Shown here piece by piece: positions 43,272 to 55,834 of a stretch of 64,000 bases of DNA. This DNA is from Agapanthus africanus. Lineage: Eukaryota; Streptophyta; Magnoliopsida; Asparagales; Amaryllidaceae. The DNA lies in the NCBI GenBank assembly GCA_030015575.1, contig JASDDO010000026.1, forward strand, positions 450,097,096 to 450,161,095. Direction: 5' to 3'. The position numbers and the translations under genes are program-made. The notes below the pieces were generated by a model. That model was not told where the DNA came from. It did no database searches and worked only from the letters and a program-made list of their open reading frames with translations. Each line of letters begins with the position of its first letter. Within the stretch, counting starts at the first letter, position 1.

Positions 43272-46200
43272 ATGACTGGACTTAAGTTACTTCTAGATAA
43301 AAACATACCGACAGGGCCAAACTACAAAGATTGGCTCAGGAATGTCAAGATGGCAATCAGTTACGACAAGCTGGGGTATCTTCTTACCACCAAAGCTCCT
43401 CCCGTCCCAGGTCCCACCTCCAGCGTCGCGGATAAGGAAATCCGTAAGACTTGGGAGATTGATTGCGCGAAGGCCAAGTGCCTCGTGCTTGCCTCTATGG
43501 ACAACGAACATCAGAGGAGGCGCGAGAATATGGACCTGGAATCCATATTTCTCCATACAAAAGAACTGTATGGAGAGCAGTCTCGTATCGCAAGATACGA
43601 AATATCGAAAAAGTTATTTTCGGCAAGATTGGCCGTCGGATCATCGGTAGCGGAACACGTGCTTAAGATTATTGGCTACATTGAGGAGCTCGCAGAACTT
43701 GGGACCACGTTGGAGAGTGAGCTCTATACGGACTTGATTCTCCAGTCCCTTCCTTCCACTTACGCCCAGTTTATACTGAACTTCAACTTACAAGAAAAAG
43801 AAGTTGAACTTTCAGAACTCTTCAACATGCTGAGGAGTGCAGAGGGCACCCTATAGAAAGGTAGGGAAACACCCACTTTGTTTGTAGGAGGATCTTCTTC
43901 TTCTAGGTCCAAGGCGAAAGCCAAGGGAAAGAAGAAGAAAGCCCCCGCCAAACCAAGGGGCGGTGTTAGTAAAGTGGATACGAAGGGAAAGATAAAGGAA
44001 ACAAAGATAGCGGGGAAGCTTGTGGGTAAAGAAGAATGCTTCTATTGTCATAAGAGTGGACACTGGAAGAAAAATTGCAGGGCTTGGAAAGCCAGGACAC
44101 AGGAACTGAAGCAGGTTGCGGCTTCAGCTTCAGGTGTGTATGTTATTGAAAACTGTCTTTCGATAAACTCTACTTTCTGGGTATTGGATACCGGATCAGG
44201 ATCTCATATCTGTAATTCTTTGTAGGCGTTGAGAAACCGTAGGTTTTTGAAGGCAGGTGACATGACCCTCAGAGTTGCGAACGGAGCTAGCATGGATGCT
44301 AAAGCCGTGGGGGACTATCACCTGGGAATGTCAGATGGACATGTTTTGGTTTTACGTAATTGTTTTTTTGTACCCAACGCAACTTGTAATATCATTTCTG
44401 TATCTTTGGTTTCAAAAGAAGGTTATGAATTTGCGTTTGTAAGTAATGTTGTAAACATTCACCTTAATCAAGTTCTGATTGGGTCAGGTACACTGAGCAA
44501 TGGTATATACGTATTAAACCAACCACAGATTTTCAATGTCCAGAATACACACAAAAGAAAGTCTCCAGATATTAATCAGACTTTCTTATGGCATTGTAGA
44601 CTGGGTCACATCAATGAGAGAAGGTTGACTAAGTTACATACAGAAGGATATTTGGATCCGTTCGAATATCAATCATATGCCACTTGTCATTCCTGTCTCA
44701 AAGGAAAGATGACAAAGACTCCGTTCACTGGACACGGAGTAAGAGCGAGCGAGCTCTTGGGACTCGTACATAGCGACGTGTGCGGTCCAATGTCTACACA
44801 TGCACGAAGCAGTTATTCTTACTTCATTACCTTTACGGATGACTTTTCAAGGTACGGTTATGTCTTCTTAATGAAACATAAGTCCGAAGCTTTTGAAAAG
44901 TTCCAGGAATATAAGAATGAAGTAGAAAAACAAACCGGCAAAAGTATCAAGATTCTAAGATCGGATCGAGGTGGAGAATACTTAAGTGCCGAGTTCCTGA
45001 ATTACTTAAAAGAGAATGGAATTCTCTCTCAGCTTACTCCTCCATACACTCCGCAACATAACGGTATATCGGAGAGACGGAACCGCACCCTATTGGATAT
45101 GGTACGGTCCATGATGAGTAACGCTGAGTTACCGCGATCATTCTGGGGGTATGCGCTAGAATCAGCTGCATACCTTTTGAACCGAGTTCCTACTAAAACT
45201 GTGCCTACCACACCATTTGAGATGTGGTGTGGGAAGAGGCCCCATCTTAATCACATTAAGACATGGGGATGTCCAGCTTTTGTCAAAAAGAAGCATGCGG
45301 ACAAGCTCGAGGCACGCTCAGTACAGTGCAAGTTAGTGGGATATCCAAAGAACTCCAAGGGATATTTCTTCTACTGTGAAAAGGAACAAAAAGTTCTTGT
45401 TTCTCGTCATGCCTACTTCTTGGAAACTGAGTTTTTGGAAAACCAGATAAGTGGGAGCACAGTAGAACTGGAAGAAATTCCAGAACCACAGACTATTACT
45501 GAAAGTTTAGTGGAACCAGAAGGTTCAAAAGAACAGGACATTCCTACGCCACTCCGCAGGAGTAGTAGGCAGTCTCATCCGCCCGAGAGATACTACGGTT
45601 TTCTCATAGACGGGGATAGAGAGGATTGCATCATAGATTATGATGAGCCTACTAGCTTCCAGCAAGCCGTTCAGAGCGTTGACTCAGTAAAATGGCTGGA
45701 TGCAATGCGGACCGAGATGGAGTCCATGTACACCAACAAAGTATGGACGTTGGACATTGCTCCAGACGGGGTAAAACCCGTAGGATGCAAGTGGATCTTC
45801 AAAAGGAAGATTGGTGTAGATGGACAGGTTGAGACCTATAAAACTAGACTTGTAGCAAAGGGTTTTCGTCAAAGACCTGGTTTGGACTATGACGAAACCT
45901 TTTCTCCAGTGGCTATGCTGAAATCCATTCGGATCCTTCTTGCCATTGCTGCCTTCCACGATTATGAGATTAGGCAAATGGACGTAAAGACCGCTTTTCT
46001 AAATGGAAATTTAGAGGAGTGTGTCTATATGGACAAGCCAGAGGGTTTCATTCAGAGGGGGAGCAGCGGAAAGGTGTGCAAGTTGCTTAAGTCCATTTAT
46101 GGACTAAAGCAGGCATCGCGGAGTTGGAACATCTGTTTTGATGAGACGGTCAAGGAATTTGGCTTTATCAAAAATCCAGATGAACCATGCATCTATAGTA

Positions 46201-47222
46201 GATTTGTAGCGAGAACTGTAGTATTCCTCGTTTTATACGTGGATGACATTCTCTTAATAGGAAATGACATTCCTATGCTACAATCTGTCAAGGGATTCTT
46301 GTCACACAGGTTCTCCATGAAAGACCTGGGTGATGCCTCATAGATCCTGGGGATCCGGATCCATCGTGATAGATCCAAGAAGATATTAGGACTTTCACAG
46401 TCCAGGTACATCGACACTATACTGAAGAGATTCAGTATGGAAGATTCCAAGCGCGGTAACCTACCGGCTTGTCACGGGATCACCCTCTCTAAAGAGATGT
46501 CTCCCAAAACTGATTTAGAGAGGGATCGGATGTCTATTATACCCTACGCTTCTGCGGTAGGCTCTATAATGTATGCGATGTTATGTACCAGACCGGATGT
46601 AGCTTATGCATTTAGTGTGGTAAGCCGGTATCAGTCAAACCCTGGGGAGAAACATTGGATAGCAGTAAAGAACATTCTCAAGTACCTGAAAAGGACTAAG
46701 GAGATGTTCTTGGTGTATGGCGGAAAAGACCTCCAGATCGAGGCCTTTGCTGACTCCAGCTTCCAGAGCGACAAGGATGATTCCAAGTCCATGTCGGGTT
46801 TTGTCTTTACCCTCAATGGAGGGGCGGTGTGTTGGAAGAGTTCCAAACAGGAAACCGTTGCAGACTCGACGATGGAAGCGGAATACATCGCTGCATCTGA
46901 TGCCGCAAAAGAAGCTGTCTGGATGAGGAAGTTCTTGAAAGAACTTCAGGTGGTTCCATCCATTGTCGACCCAATACCTCTGTATAGCGACAACAACGGG
47001 GCTATAGCTTTAGCGAAGGAACCCAGGTCCCATCAGAGATCCAGACACATCTTGAGGCGGTATCACCTGATCAGAGAGATCGTGGATCGCAAGGAGATCG
47101 AGGTTCGGAGGGTTGCTTCAGAGGAAAACACTGCAGATCCATTCACCAAGGCCCTACCCCAGACACAGTTCGAGCGGCTGATCGAGATGATAGGTCTTCG
47201 ATACGCCAGTACATGGCCTTAG
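43272..47222 (+). pseudogene. gag-pol: Copia gag-pol polyprotein with three in-frame TAG codons (element D)
   Basis: One continuous frame of 1,317 codons from ATG 43272 to the stop at 47220. Stops interrupt it at codons 195 (43854), 318 (44223) and 1024 (46341), all TAG, with no frameshift. Domains by codon: copia capsid domain about 1-195 (GPNYKDWLRN near the start, LILQSLPSTY later); CCHC knuckle CFYCHKSGHWKKNC 256-269; protease DTG from 306; H441, H446, C471, C474; integrase D501, D564, E600; RT YVDD from 989; RNase H STMEAEY downstream. Apart from the stops the length and order are normal for plant copia. A functional relative would build the particles that A-, C- and F-type RNAs need. 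Readthrough of the TAG codons is possible but unsupported. Confidence 0.93.
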
Positions 47223-47225
47223 TGC

Positions 47226-47236
47226 AAGTGGGAGAT
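47226..47236 (+). other. Polypurine tract of element D
   Basis: AAGTGGGAGAT between the pol stop and the 3' LTR. Confidence 0.95.
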
Positions 47237-49324
47237 TGTTAGTGTATATGCCCTAGAGGCCATTACTGTATCATACTGGTTTGTATATTACTTAATGGAA
47301 GCTTGGGATATTCACCTTGTATATACAATCTTGCTCAAAATAGTAGTATGCTATTTGGTTTGTTTCTACTTCAATGTGTACATGTGTTTATTTTATCATA
47401 TCACTTATACGCATTAGTGGAGCCCTTAGGATCTTTGCTTGATTACCAGCGTTGTGATGGCAGTCACACTAGTGGGGGCTGGGTAATCTATAAGCACATC
47501 CTTATACAGGTCCCTAGTCGCAGGACTATCGAGACAGGGCATCGATACTCCGGAGTAGACTGGCGCATGCGCTTCTCATCCCAGTGTGGGAGACGGTCTG
47601 TCCCACAGCCGTCAGTACGTCGTACTTGAGATAGTATGCGGGTGCTCGTTAGGTTACGAGTACACTGGACATGACTCGTCGGGAACTGACAAGTTGGTAT
47701 TATACCTATCGTCAGTTATCAGTTCCAAGGTGACATGAGTACAGCTTAGTCCGCTGACTTGACACTGGCACTTCGCCTCGAGTGTGTTCCCACTGCACTT
47801 TGATCACTACCCTACCACGGCTCAAAGGAGTCGTGCAAACAGGTAGTGGTTGGGTGCAGTCCCGAAGCACTTGGAGGCAGTGACGGTTAGACAGGATTCG
47901 TCTCTCCCGGTATTGGGGGTTGACATCGCGCTGTGTCTAGGAGAGCCATTACACGAGTAGTCCCTGGCCAGGGCAAGCGAGATATACTGGTAGGCTTCCA
48001 GTGTTATCTCAGGGTGTTTTGGGCTTCACTCCGACACGACTTGTACCGCTATTAGGGGACTGACGTTTACCGCCCCCCTAGGCCCGACATGCGATGTATC
48101 AGACGAATAGACCGGACTGTACGGAGACTGTCACATTCAGACTCAGTGGGAGTTCAGATGGGGTTCACCTCATCAGTCTTCTTATCGACATCTACCTGGG
48201 GATCGTTACGCACAGCTAGTGCCGCTTGCGATCTGTGGTTAAACCCACTGCCAGCGTAGTGTCGAGTCTTTAGAGTCCCACACAGAGGGCTATTCGCCTC
48301 TGGGCAAAACAGAGTAGAGGTCGCATGGTTTTGCGACAGGGTTCGTTCTCATCCGCGCACCTGTGCACGTTTGGAGTCCGGACAGATATTACTAGTTGGC
48401 TCTGGTTTGAGCCAGATACTGGTATATGTTTTTGGGGTTGATTTTATCTCTTAGTATTCATGTTCCTCGGAACAAGAATGCGGGTGTGTATGCACAGATG
48501 ATTGAGGCGGAGGAAGAGGATATTCATTCGGGTTTCGGAACGGGTGCGTATGCACAGTTGACAGTCGTCTTTTTCCAAACCCTAATGAATTTATGTTATA
48601 TCAATTAATAATATTAATTAAATGAAATTGTGTCATGGTTGGTTTTGTTGACTTGTTGACCAAGGTTGACTTGTTGACCATGGTTGAAAGTTTGGCCATC
48701 ATCATTACATATCAAAGATGCTCTTTGATTCTAGCAAAATTCATTTAATGAATGTAATGATAATGGTCATTCCAAACCTTCCATCAACTATTTCATTTTT
48801 ATTATTATTGTTAATTTGATAATTCTTTTCATTTTGTTATGGTTGCAAAATGAGAAGGATTTTATTCATTCTATCATAACACTTCTCTCTCCTCACTTCT
48901 TCTTCTTCCTCCTCTAGTTCAAGGAGCTCCCTTCTCATGTGTTGAGAATCCATCTCCTTGAGATAAAAACACCCCAAAGCCACTCTCTACTCACTCTAGG
49001 GTTAGAGGTTTAGCAAGCCGAAGATCCTAGTTCACTCAAAGTTCGAGAAAGAAGCCCGAAGGTCGAACCCTCAGGTGGATCCATCTTTAACGGAAGAAGG
49101 CGACGAGGAAAGCACCATCAAACCCTATAAAGGTTTCAAGAAGAAGGAGTTCAAGTTAGGTATAACCTTTTATCCGAGTAGCTAACTCTCTTTAGCTTGT
49201 TAGCTAGTTTAGTTTAGTAAAGATCCCGACTTTGATAGTCCATGTTGCCCTTTGCGCTAAAAATTTGATTTTTATACCGTTTCCGCCTCCCCGCAAGAAC
49301 CGGGGACGGCAACGTAGACTTACA
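47237..49324 (+). repeat. 3' LTR of element D
   Basis: Partner of 39085-41171. Ends ..GTAGACTTACA, then the CTCGA duplication. Confidence 0.96.
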
Positions 49325-49329
49325 CTCGA

Positions 49330-51350
49330 CTACTAGGACTATTATATAGATCATACTAGTGGGGCCAGGGTAGTCAAAGTGTACATCCTATAACTGTTCC
49401 TAGTCGAGGGTGTATCGAGACAGGGCATCGATACTCCAGAGTAGACTAGCGTATACGCCTTCTTACCCATATGATGGGCGATGGATGATCCCATATCCAT
49501 CGGTGTTTGACATCAAAGATGGTGTATGGGTGCTCAGTGGAGACTGGGTACACTGAACGGACTCGCCGATAACTCCTAGATGGTATTATACCAATCGTCA
49601 GATAGCAGTTCTCCGGTGACACTGGTACAGGTTAGTCTGTAGACCCGAGATCGTCATAGAGTCTTGTGTGATTCCCACTGTGCTTTGATTTCCACCTTAC
49701 CACGTCCAAGAAGGCGTGCAAAACGGTGGCTTTTGGGTACAGTCCCGAATCACATGGAGGCAATGAGCGATAGGAGGGGTTTCATCTCTCCCGGTATAGG
49801 GAGTTGATGCCGTGCTGTGTTCGATTGGCTATAACTGGAAGTCCCTGGCCAGGGCTGATATGGAGTGCTACTGGGAAGAGTTATCAGTAGTTTCTCGATC
49901 TGTTATGAGCCTCACATCGACATGACTTATCAATTACTGGGGTCTGACGTTTACCATACTAGACTCGATTTGCGACATATCAGACGAAGAGATCGGACTG
50001 TACGGTATTGTTTCTGATTGGATTCACAGAAGAATGAACAGGCTTGCTTGTTGATCTTCTGATCGCTCAATACCTGGGTGGCTGTTACGTTTAGCTGACC
50101 GCTTGCAGCTTGTGGGTGTTTGATATGATCATCACCTACTGCCGGCGTATTGACGATTCTTTAGAGTCCTACATAGAGGTTTCCTGGTTCAGGAAAAACG
50201 GAGTGGGAGCACAAATGTGATATGTGCGGGACCGAGAATAATACGATATGATATACCGTATTCTATTCTCACGATATGAGATATCGGCCGGGTATATGTG
50301 ATATAGCCGGGTCATCGGATCATGTGTTGATTCGATGAATTGGTACATGTTATATTAGTCGGTTATATGTATTATAGCCGGGTTATCGGATCAAGTGTTG
50401 ATTCGATAATTTAATGTATATTATATATGAGATATATTGCATTACATTAACTAATATAAGCTCGCTTTATTAATTCATTTTTTCTCACGGGATAATACAT
50501 TGATGTATATGTGATATATGTTAATTGTATTATTTTCTTTTATTACTAAATATTTTATATATGTGATATATAATATTGTAATATGTTAGGGTTACAAATG
50601 CAATCATGTATTACGGTTTAAACCTAGTTAGGGTTTGGATTAGGGTTAGCTTTTGGATGAAGCTTTCATGAAGCTTCATAAAGCTTTGACTTTTGTCTTC
50701 ATTCTTGATATTTTGTGAAGATATTATTTAACCCAATCCAAACCATTAACTCTAGTTTATTCTCTACAAGGGTTAAGCCTTCATGCTTAACTCATGGTTG
50801 GATTTGTAACCACTACAATAATTCATTAATCATCACAAAAGGATTTAAGATTCTTTTTCTTCTTCTTCTAGCTCTTGAATAACTTCACCACCCTTTCATT
50901 TGTGATGATAATGAGTGAGAAATTGAAAACAAAAGAGGGAAAAATTCCTACTTCATCATCTTCATCTATTCTAGCCTCTTAGATTAGGGTATTCACTTCT
51001 CTAATAATTTGTTTAGTGAAGTATAAGCTTGGCTTAGAGATTCTTCAAGGTAGATCATCTTAGATCATGAACACTACAAGAAAGGTGTCTCATTTACCTC
51101 ATGGAGCCTTTCGAGAGTCGAAGTTCATGTTGATCGCAGCGAAGGGACCTCAACACGGAACTTATGAAGCGAAGGAACAGAATACAAAGGTTGTAATCCC
51201 TATCTCTTTACTTCTTTGTATGTGATACAATATTTGTTACCCTAGAAATTCTAGCAAGATTCATGGTTAGTTAGCTTTGCACCTCTCTATTTTTAAATTG
51301 GCATGAGTGATGCTAACAAACACTGGACTAGGTGCAGGGGTAACCCAACA
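49330..51350 (+). repeat. 3' LTR of element C, second part
   Basis: Resumes exactly where D interrupted C's LTR (CTACTAGGACTATTATATAG) and ends ..GTAACCCAACA, followed by C's TAAGT duplication. Confidence 0.94.
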
Positions 51351-51355
51351 TAAGT

Positions 51356-52018
51356 TAGGGTTTTATTTATACCTTAGGTTATTACAAAAGGGAATTGACA
51401 TGGTCAATGTTTTCAAGCTTTATGAAGCTTGTAGAACTTTAGCAAAGTCCACTCTTTTGTCATTCCTTAGGATATTTTACTTGACCCAACCCTTAAACAT
51501 AGCCATGAGTTTATTCTCTACATGTTAGGCATGAGGGCTTAACTCAACCATGGGTGCAATAATTCATTTGGATGAATTATTCATGAGTTCTTCTTCTTCT
51601 TCTTCAAGCTCCATGAAAAGCTTTCTAGCTTCAATGGAGGTATGAGAAATAATGTGAGAAATTCAATTCTAAAGTGAGCCCACATCCAACTTCATCATCC
51701 TCTACTACTTGCCATTTAGTATAGGGTGTTCTCTTCACAAAGTTCATGACCTAGTGAAGGAATAGCCATGGTTAGTGTCTTCTCGTTGTAGATCATCTTC
51801 GACCTCGAAGTCATCGAAGCAAGCACGTTCGTTTGTTCATAGAGCCTCTCTAGAGTCCGGAGTTTATGATCGCAGCTAAGGGGACTACTACACGAAACTA
51901 TTGAAGTGAATGACCGGTCTACAAATGTTGTATTCCTTGCTAACTTAGATTGCAAAGTGTTTGCATATGTTATTTCGTATATTTCTAGTTTACAATTCTA
52001 GTTAGGGTTAGCTAAAAC
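51356..52018 (+). repeat. LTR B, second part
   Basis: Continues LTR B after element C. Shares the CTACAAA.GTTGTA block with the U5-side end of A's LTR. It stops at 52018 where element E begins; about 100 bp of B should lie beyond E, outside the window. Confidence 0.75.
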
Positions 52019-54249
52019 TGTTGGAGATAGTGCCCTCAGAGTCAATTATTAGGTCACAGGTACGTGATTGCAATGATTGATGGAGGACCTATCCCGGTCG
52101 GACAGTCTTACTCGAGATGATAGTATGCTATCTGGTTTACCTTTATCATCGTGTACTGCTTTAGGTGACCTGACAAGTCGCTATTACACGTTGGTAGAGC
52201 CCCTAGGATTCTTGCTTGACCACCAGCAGTATGAGGGCGATCATATAAGTGGGAGCTGGGGGTCTATAAGCACATCCTTAAAAGGTCCCTAGTCATGAGA
52301 GTTTCGAGACAGGGCATCGATTCTCCAGAGTAGACTAGTGTATACATTCGAGACCCCGACGAGGGGCGGTGGCCGGTCTCACAAGCCACTGGTGTCAGTT
52401 GGATCACCTAAGATGTATACAGGTGCTCATTGGGTTATGAGTACACCGGACAGGACTCGCCGGGAACATGCTAGTTGGTCATATACCAGACGTCAGATGG
52501 CAGTTCCCTGGTGACATGTGTGCAGGTTAGTTCATCGACCTGGGGATCGTCATTTGTCTCGTGTGAGTTCCCACTGTACTTTGATTACTGCCCTACCACG
52601 GCTCAAAGGAGTCGTGCAAACAGGTTTTAGTTGGGTACAGTCCCGAGCCACATGGAGGCAGTGAGCGTATCTTCAGGGGTTCGTCTCTCCCGGTATTGGG
52701 GGTGAGGTCGTGCTGTGTCTAGGAGAGCCATTACACGAAGCCCTCGGCCGAGACAAGGAGATTTACTGGTAGGTATTCCAGTAGTATCTCAGGGTGTTCT
52801 GGGCTACACTCCGACACGACTTGTACCGCTTTTGGGGGTCTGACTTTTACCAACCCCCTAGGCCCGCCATGCGATGCTCATAGACGAACGGACCGGACTG
52901 TACGGATATTGTCACTGACAGGCTCGGTAGGGAGTCAGGCTGAGTTCGCTCACAGACGTCCCTTTTGGTCAATACCTGGTAGCCCGTTATGTATTGGCTT
53001 ATACCTCTAACGTGCTAGTGGTTAAATCCACAACCAAGGTGTTGATGAGTCTTTAGAGTCCCCCACATTCAGTTACTCAGCTTTCGGGCGAAAAGTTGTA
53101 GAGGCCGTATGGAGATATGGCAAGGTCCGGTCAGATACGTGCGGTATTGCACGGATCAGGATCGGACAGTTTGTACTACAGGCCATATGGTTATATGGCA
53201 GGGTTCGATCAGATACGTGCGGTATTGCACGGATCAGGATCGGACGGATAATACTAGCCGGCTTTGGTATAAGCCGGATCCTAGTATAGTACAGTATAGA
53301 TTTTGTCTCATTGCATTTGTATTTCGGTCGAAATACAGATGCGGGTGTGTATGCACAGTATCGGGGTTTTCCTGTAATTTATTACGGGACCAGTTTTCTG
53401 GAGTTGCCGGTTTGCTTTCCGTTTCGGCCGATTTCTTTTGTATCGTTCATTGGCCGAAGATTGGTGGAGGAGGGCTTATTTGCATTGTTGCAAATAAGTG
53501 TTTGTGGAGGGGGTTCTTTGCATCTTGTTGCTTCATGATGACTTCACCATCCATTGACCTTGACTTTTTGTTTCTTGGTAGTGTCATGATGGCTTGACCC
53601 TTGTTGTGAGATAATGATAGTTGGAGTGTGAGGTTGGTGTTGTGATCATTTGTTTTTCTTTCATCATCACTTCCTTGCATCATTGCATTCCACCCACCCC
53701 GTTGACCTTACTCTCTCTCCAATCACACCAAAAGGGGGGGCCGGCCATTCCTTGATGAAGGATGGGATTCATTTCATTTGGTGGGGGGATTTTTGTATCT
53801 TGAGTTTTTGAGAAATCCCTACAACTCCCTCTCCAAAAAGGTTCACTTCAATTCCTCCACAAAAGGCAACTCCATAATCCCAAATGAGACATGTAATCCA
53901 CATTATATTCTACAGCAAATCTTGGGCACGTCGAGTAGCCAGCTTCGTGCCCGAGTTGCCTCGGCATTGAGGTGGGAGCCCGTAAAAGAAGTAGGCGATG
54001 TGGTGCACTTCCGGCGACGAGGTGGAGACCGGAGCTTCCGCAGGAGATCGGGATGACGATGAGAAGACCGGAGGACTTGGATCAGTCGGTATATCTCTCT
54101 TCCCCATCTTGTAGTTAGCTAGGACTAATTAATGGTTCGATCCGGGTATTAGTGCGCGGCGGTTTGCCAGTTCAAGAAAATTTAAAGTTTATCACCGCTT
54201 CCGCTTTTGGCCGTCGGATTGACGGCCGGGGCGCCGCCGTTCACTTACA
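52019..54249 (+). repeat. 5' LTR of element E
   Basis: Aligns along its length with the LTRs of F and G. A 162-codon frame at 53109-53597 recurs in shorter form in F and G, but it follows from the tandem hairpin repeat and has no recognised domain. Confidence 0.93.
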
Positions 54250-54263
54250 GTGGTATCAGAGCC

Positions 54264-55834
54264 TCGCCATTAACTTAGTCTAGCTTGGTTTAATGTGTTT
54301 TGCTTTTCCGATCGACCAAAATTCCAAAATCTACATTTTTACTTGCATCAGTTTTATGTTGAAATTTTTTGGTGTCGAAAATTTTTTCAGGTTACAGAAA
54401 AGTGATGTGCTGGAAAATCTAAGATTTCTGTGAAAATTCGATGCACTAAGTCCACTGTTGGAGCGCGGAACCGCGGCCAAACACCCCTTTGGGCCGCGGA
54501 TCCGCCGCACACTGTTGGGTTCCCTGCACCAAATTTCTACAGTATCTTTCTGGGGTTAAAATTGGGGTTTTGGAATATTAAAATTGGGCCCAGAATTTCT
54601 GTGTGTGCTACAGTATTGCTAGAGGGGCCCACTTGTTAATTTTTGATCGATCGGATATTTTAAACACATTATTTCACAGTATTTACATTATATCTGCGAC
54701 CGTGAATGTCACTTGATCGGTAAATCCGGTCTAACTGCTATAGCCCGGTGAGACGGATTTGCGAACGTGATTTTCACGTTGATGTTCTGTTTTTGCTGTG
54801 ATGTTGCGGATGGGTCGTGGGGGATAGCCTGGATGCAATGCTAGTACAGTTGTGGTTGTATTATGTACATTTGATATTGCGGGGCGAGCGTCCGACATGT
54901 GGACTGCCGTCACTGCCTGTTTGTATTATTATTTTGGGGCACGACCTGGTTGCGGTCGATGTACCCGTTGTATGTATATTTTACTTTCTGTACTAGGATT
55001 ACCCCGCGGAGGGGTGCACGGATAGCCGGGTTCTAGAGGGCAACAAGCCCGCATCTCATGGCATTGAGACGGAGGGATTTCACTCTAGGATTGACAGGCT
55101 ATTCGCCGCACTCGTAGGGGGTACAGGTTGACCAAGGAGGGGTGCCCAAGTTACCGGATTCCGTGAAGTGCTGGGTGGTCCATTCACGGTGCTGAAGGGG
55201 GCTGCCTCGCTTCAGGTTTTGGCGGGTGACTTGCCGCGCCCGTAAGGGTCTAGGATTTCATTGCACAGGCTATCCACACGACCAGGGGAACGTCGGGTTT
55301 CAGTAGTGGCTCTGTGAAACCCGGGGATCCCAGATATCTGTATTGTTTCTGTGATGCTGTTCATTCTCTGTGATGTTGCATTTTTATTCACGCCTTGAGC
55401 GAATATAATATATTGGTATATATATTAGTTGATGTTGTATATGTTTTTCATCCGCGCTAGTCCAGTCCCCGCTCTGTCGTTAGTTAGCTAACCTAACGGG
55501 TAATGACGGGACCCAGTGGCGAATGCGGATGGCATATGCGTACATCAGTATATTTTCGTTCTTTTTGGTGTGATCAATTGATGGGACTGCATTGATTCGG
55601 ATCAATGCAACTTAAAAACAAACCTAATCGGATGTTGTTGGAACACTTTTCAAAAAGCTGTTATTGCAAGGACGTTCACTTTTGTTTTGCATCGTGGTAT
55701 TCAGTTGGAATATCCTGCTCCTCAGTCGACGAGGCAAGGGCCGAGATCCCTTCACCGGGAGTGACCCCTTGGACAGAAGTTTACGTCAGGGCATTAACTT
55801 CACTATAGCCGACTACTTTTGCTTTGCACCGTGG
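54264..55834 (+). other. Untranslated leader of element E, cut by G
   Basis: GC hairpin 54465-54478 / 54492-54505 (13 of 14 pairs), 214 nt from the PBS start; two tandem GAGGGGTGC modules as in F; hairpin TGCATTGAT (55588-55596) / ATCAATGCA (55601-55609); first CCGGGAGTGAC module 55681-55765. G interrupts at the start of the second module, so the three stem-loops are outside the window. Confidence 0.8.

Larger units (their letters stand above)
39085..49324 (+). mobile_element. Element D: complete-structure Ty1/copia element with gag
   Basis: LTRs 39085-41171 and 47237-49324 (2,087 and 2,088 bp, about 30 differences by eye), PBS, leader, full gag-pol frame, polypurine tract, and target duplication CTCGA (39080-39084 and 49325-49329). 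It is the only element in the window with capsid and zinc-knuckle coding, so it represents the likely Gag donor type. This copy has three in-frame TAG codons. It is nested in C's 3' LTR. Confidence 0.97.
20435..51350 (+). mobile_element. Element C: gag-less copia element carrying nested elements F and D
   Basis: Its 5-bp target duplication TAAGT is present at 20430-20434 and 51351-51355. Without F (26302-36452) and D (39085-49324) the layout is 5' LTR, PBS, leader, pol without capsid, polypurine tract, 3' LTR, as in A. The first 207 bp of its two LTRs differ at about a dozen positions, clearly more than the LTR pairs of F and D, which agrees with C being the older host. It is no longer functional. 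Confidence 0.95.
52019..55834 (+). mobile_element. Element E: 5' part of a copia element of the F/G family
   Basis: 5' LTR 52019-54249 (2,231 bp, TGTTGGAGATAGTGCC start), PBS TGGTATCAGAGCC at 54251-54263, then the leader until element G interrupts it. Left target-duplication copy would be AAAAC (52014-52018). Coding region and 3' LTR lie beyond G, outside the window, so it cannot be told whether E kept gag or pol. Confidence 0.9.

Noticed and set aside
43293-43556. Antisense frame over D gag
   Set aside because: Shadow of the gag coding frame.
53109-53597. 162-codon frame recurring in E, F and G LTRs
   Set aside because: Made by tandem hairpin repeats in the LTR; length varies between copies and no domain is recognisable.
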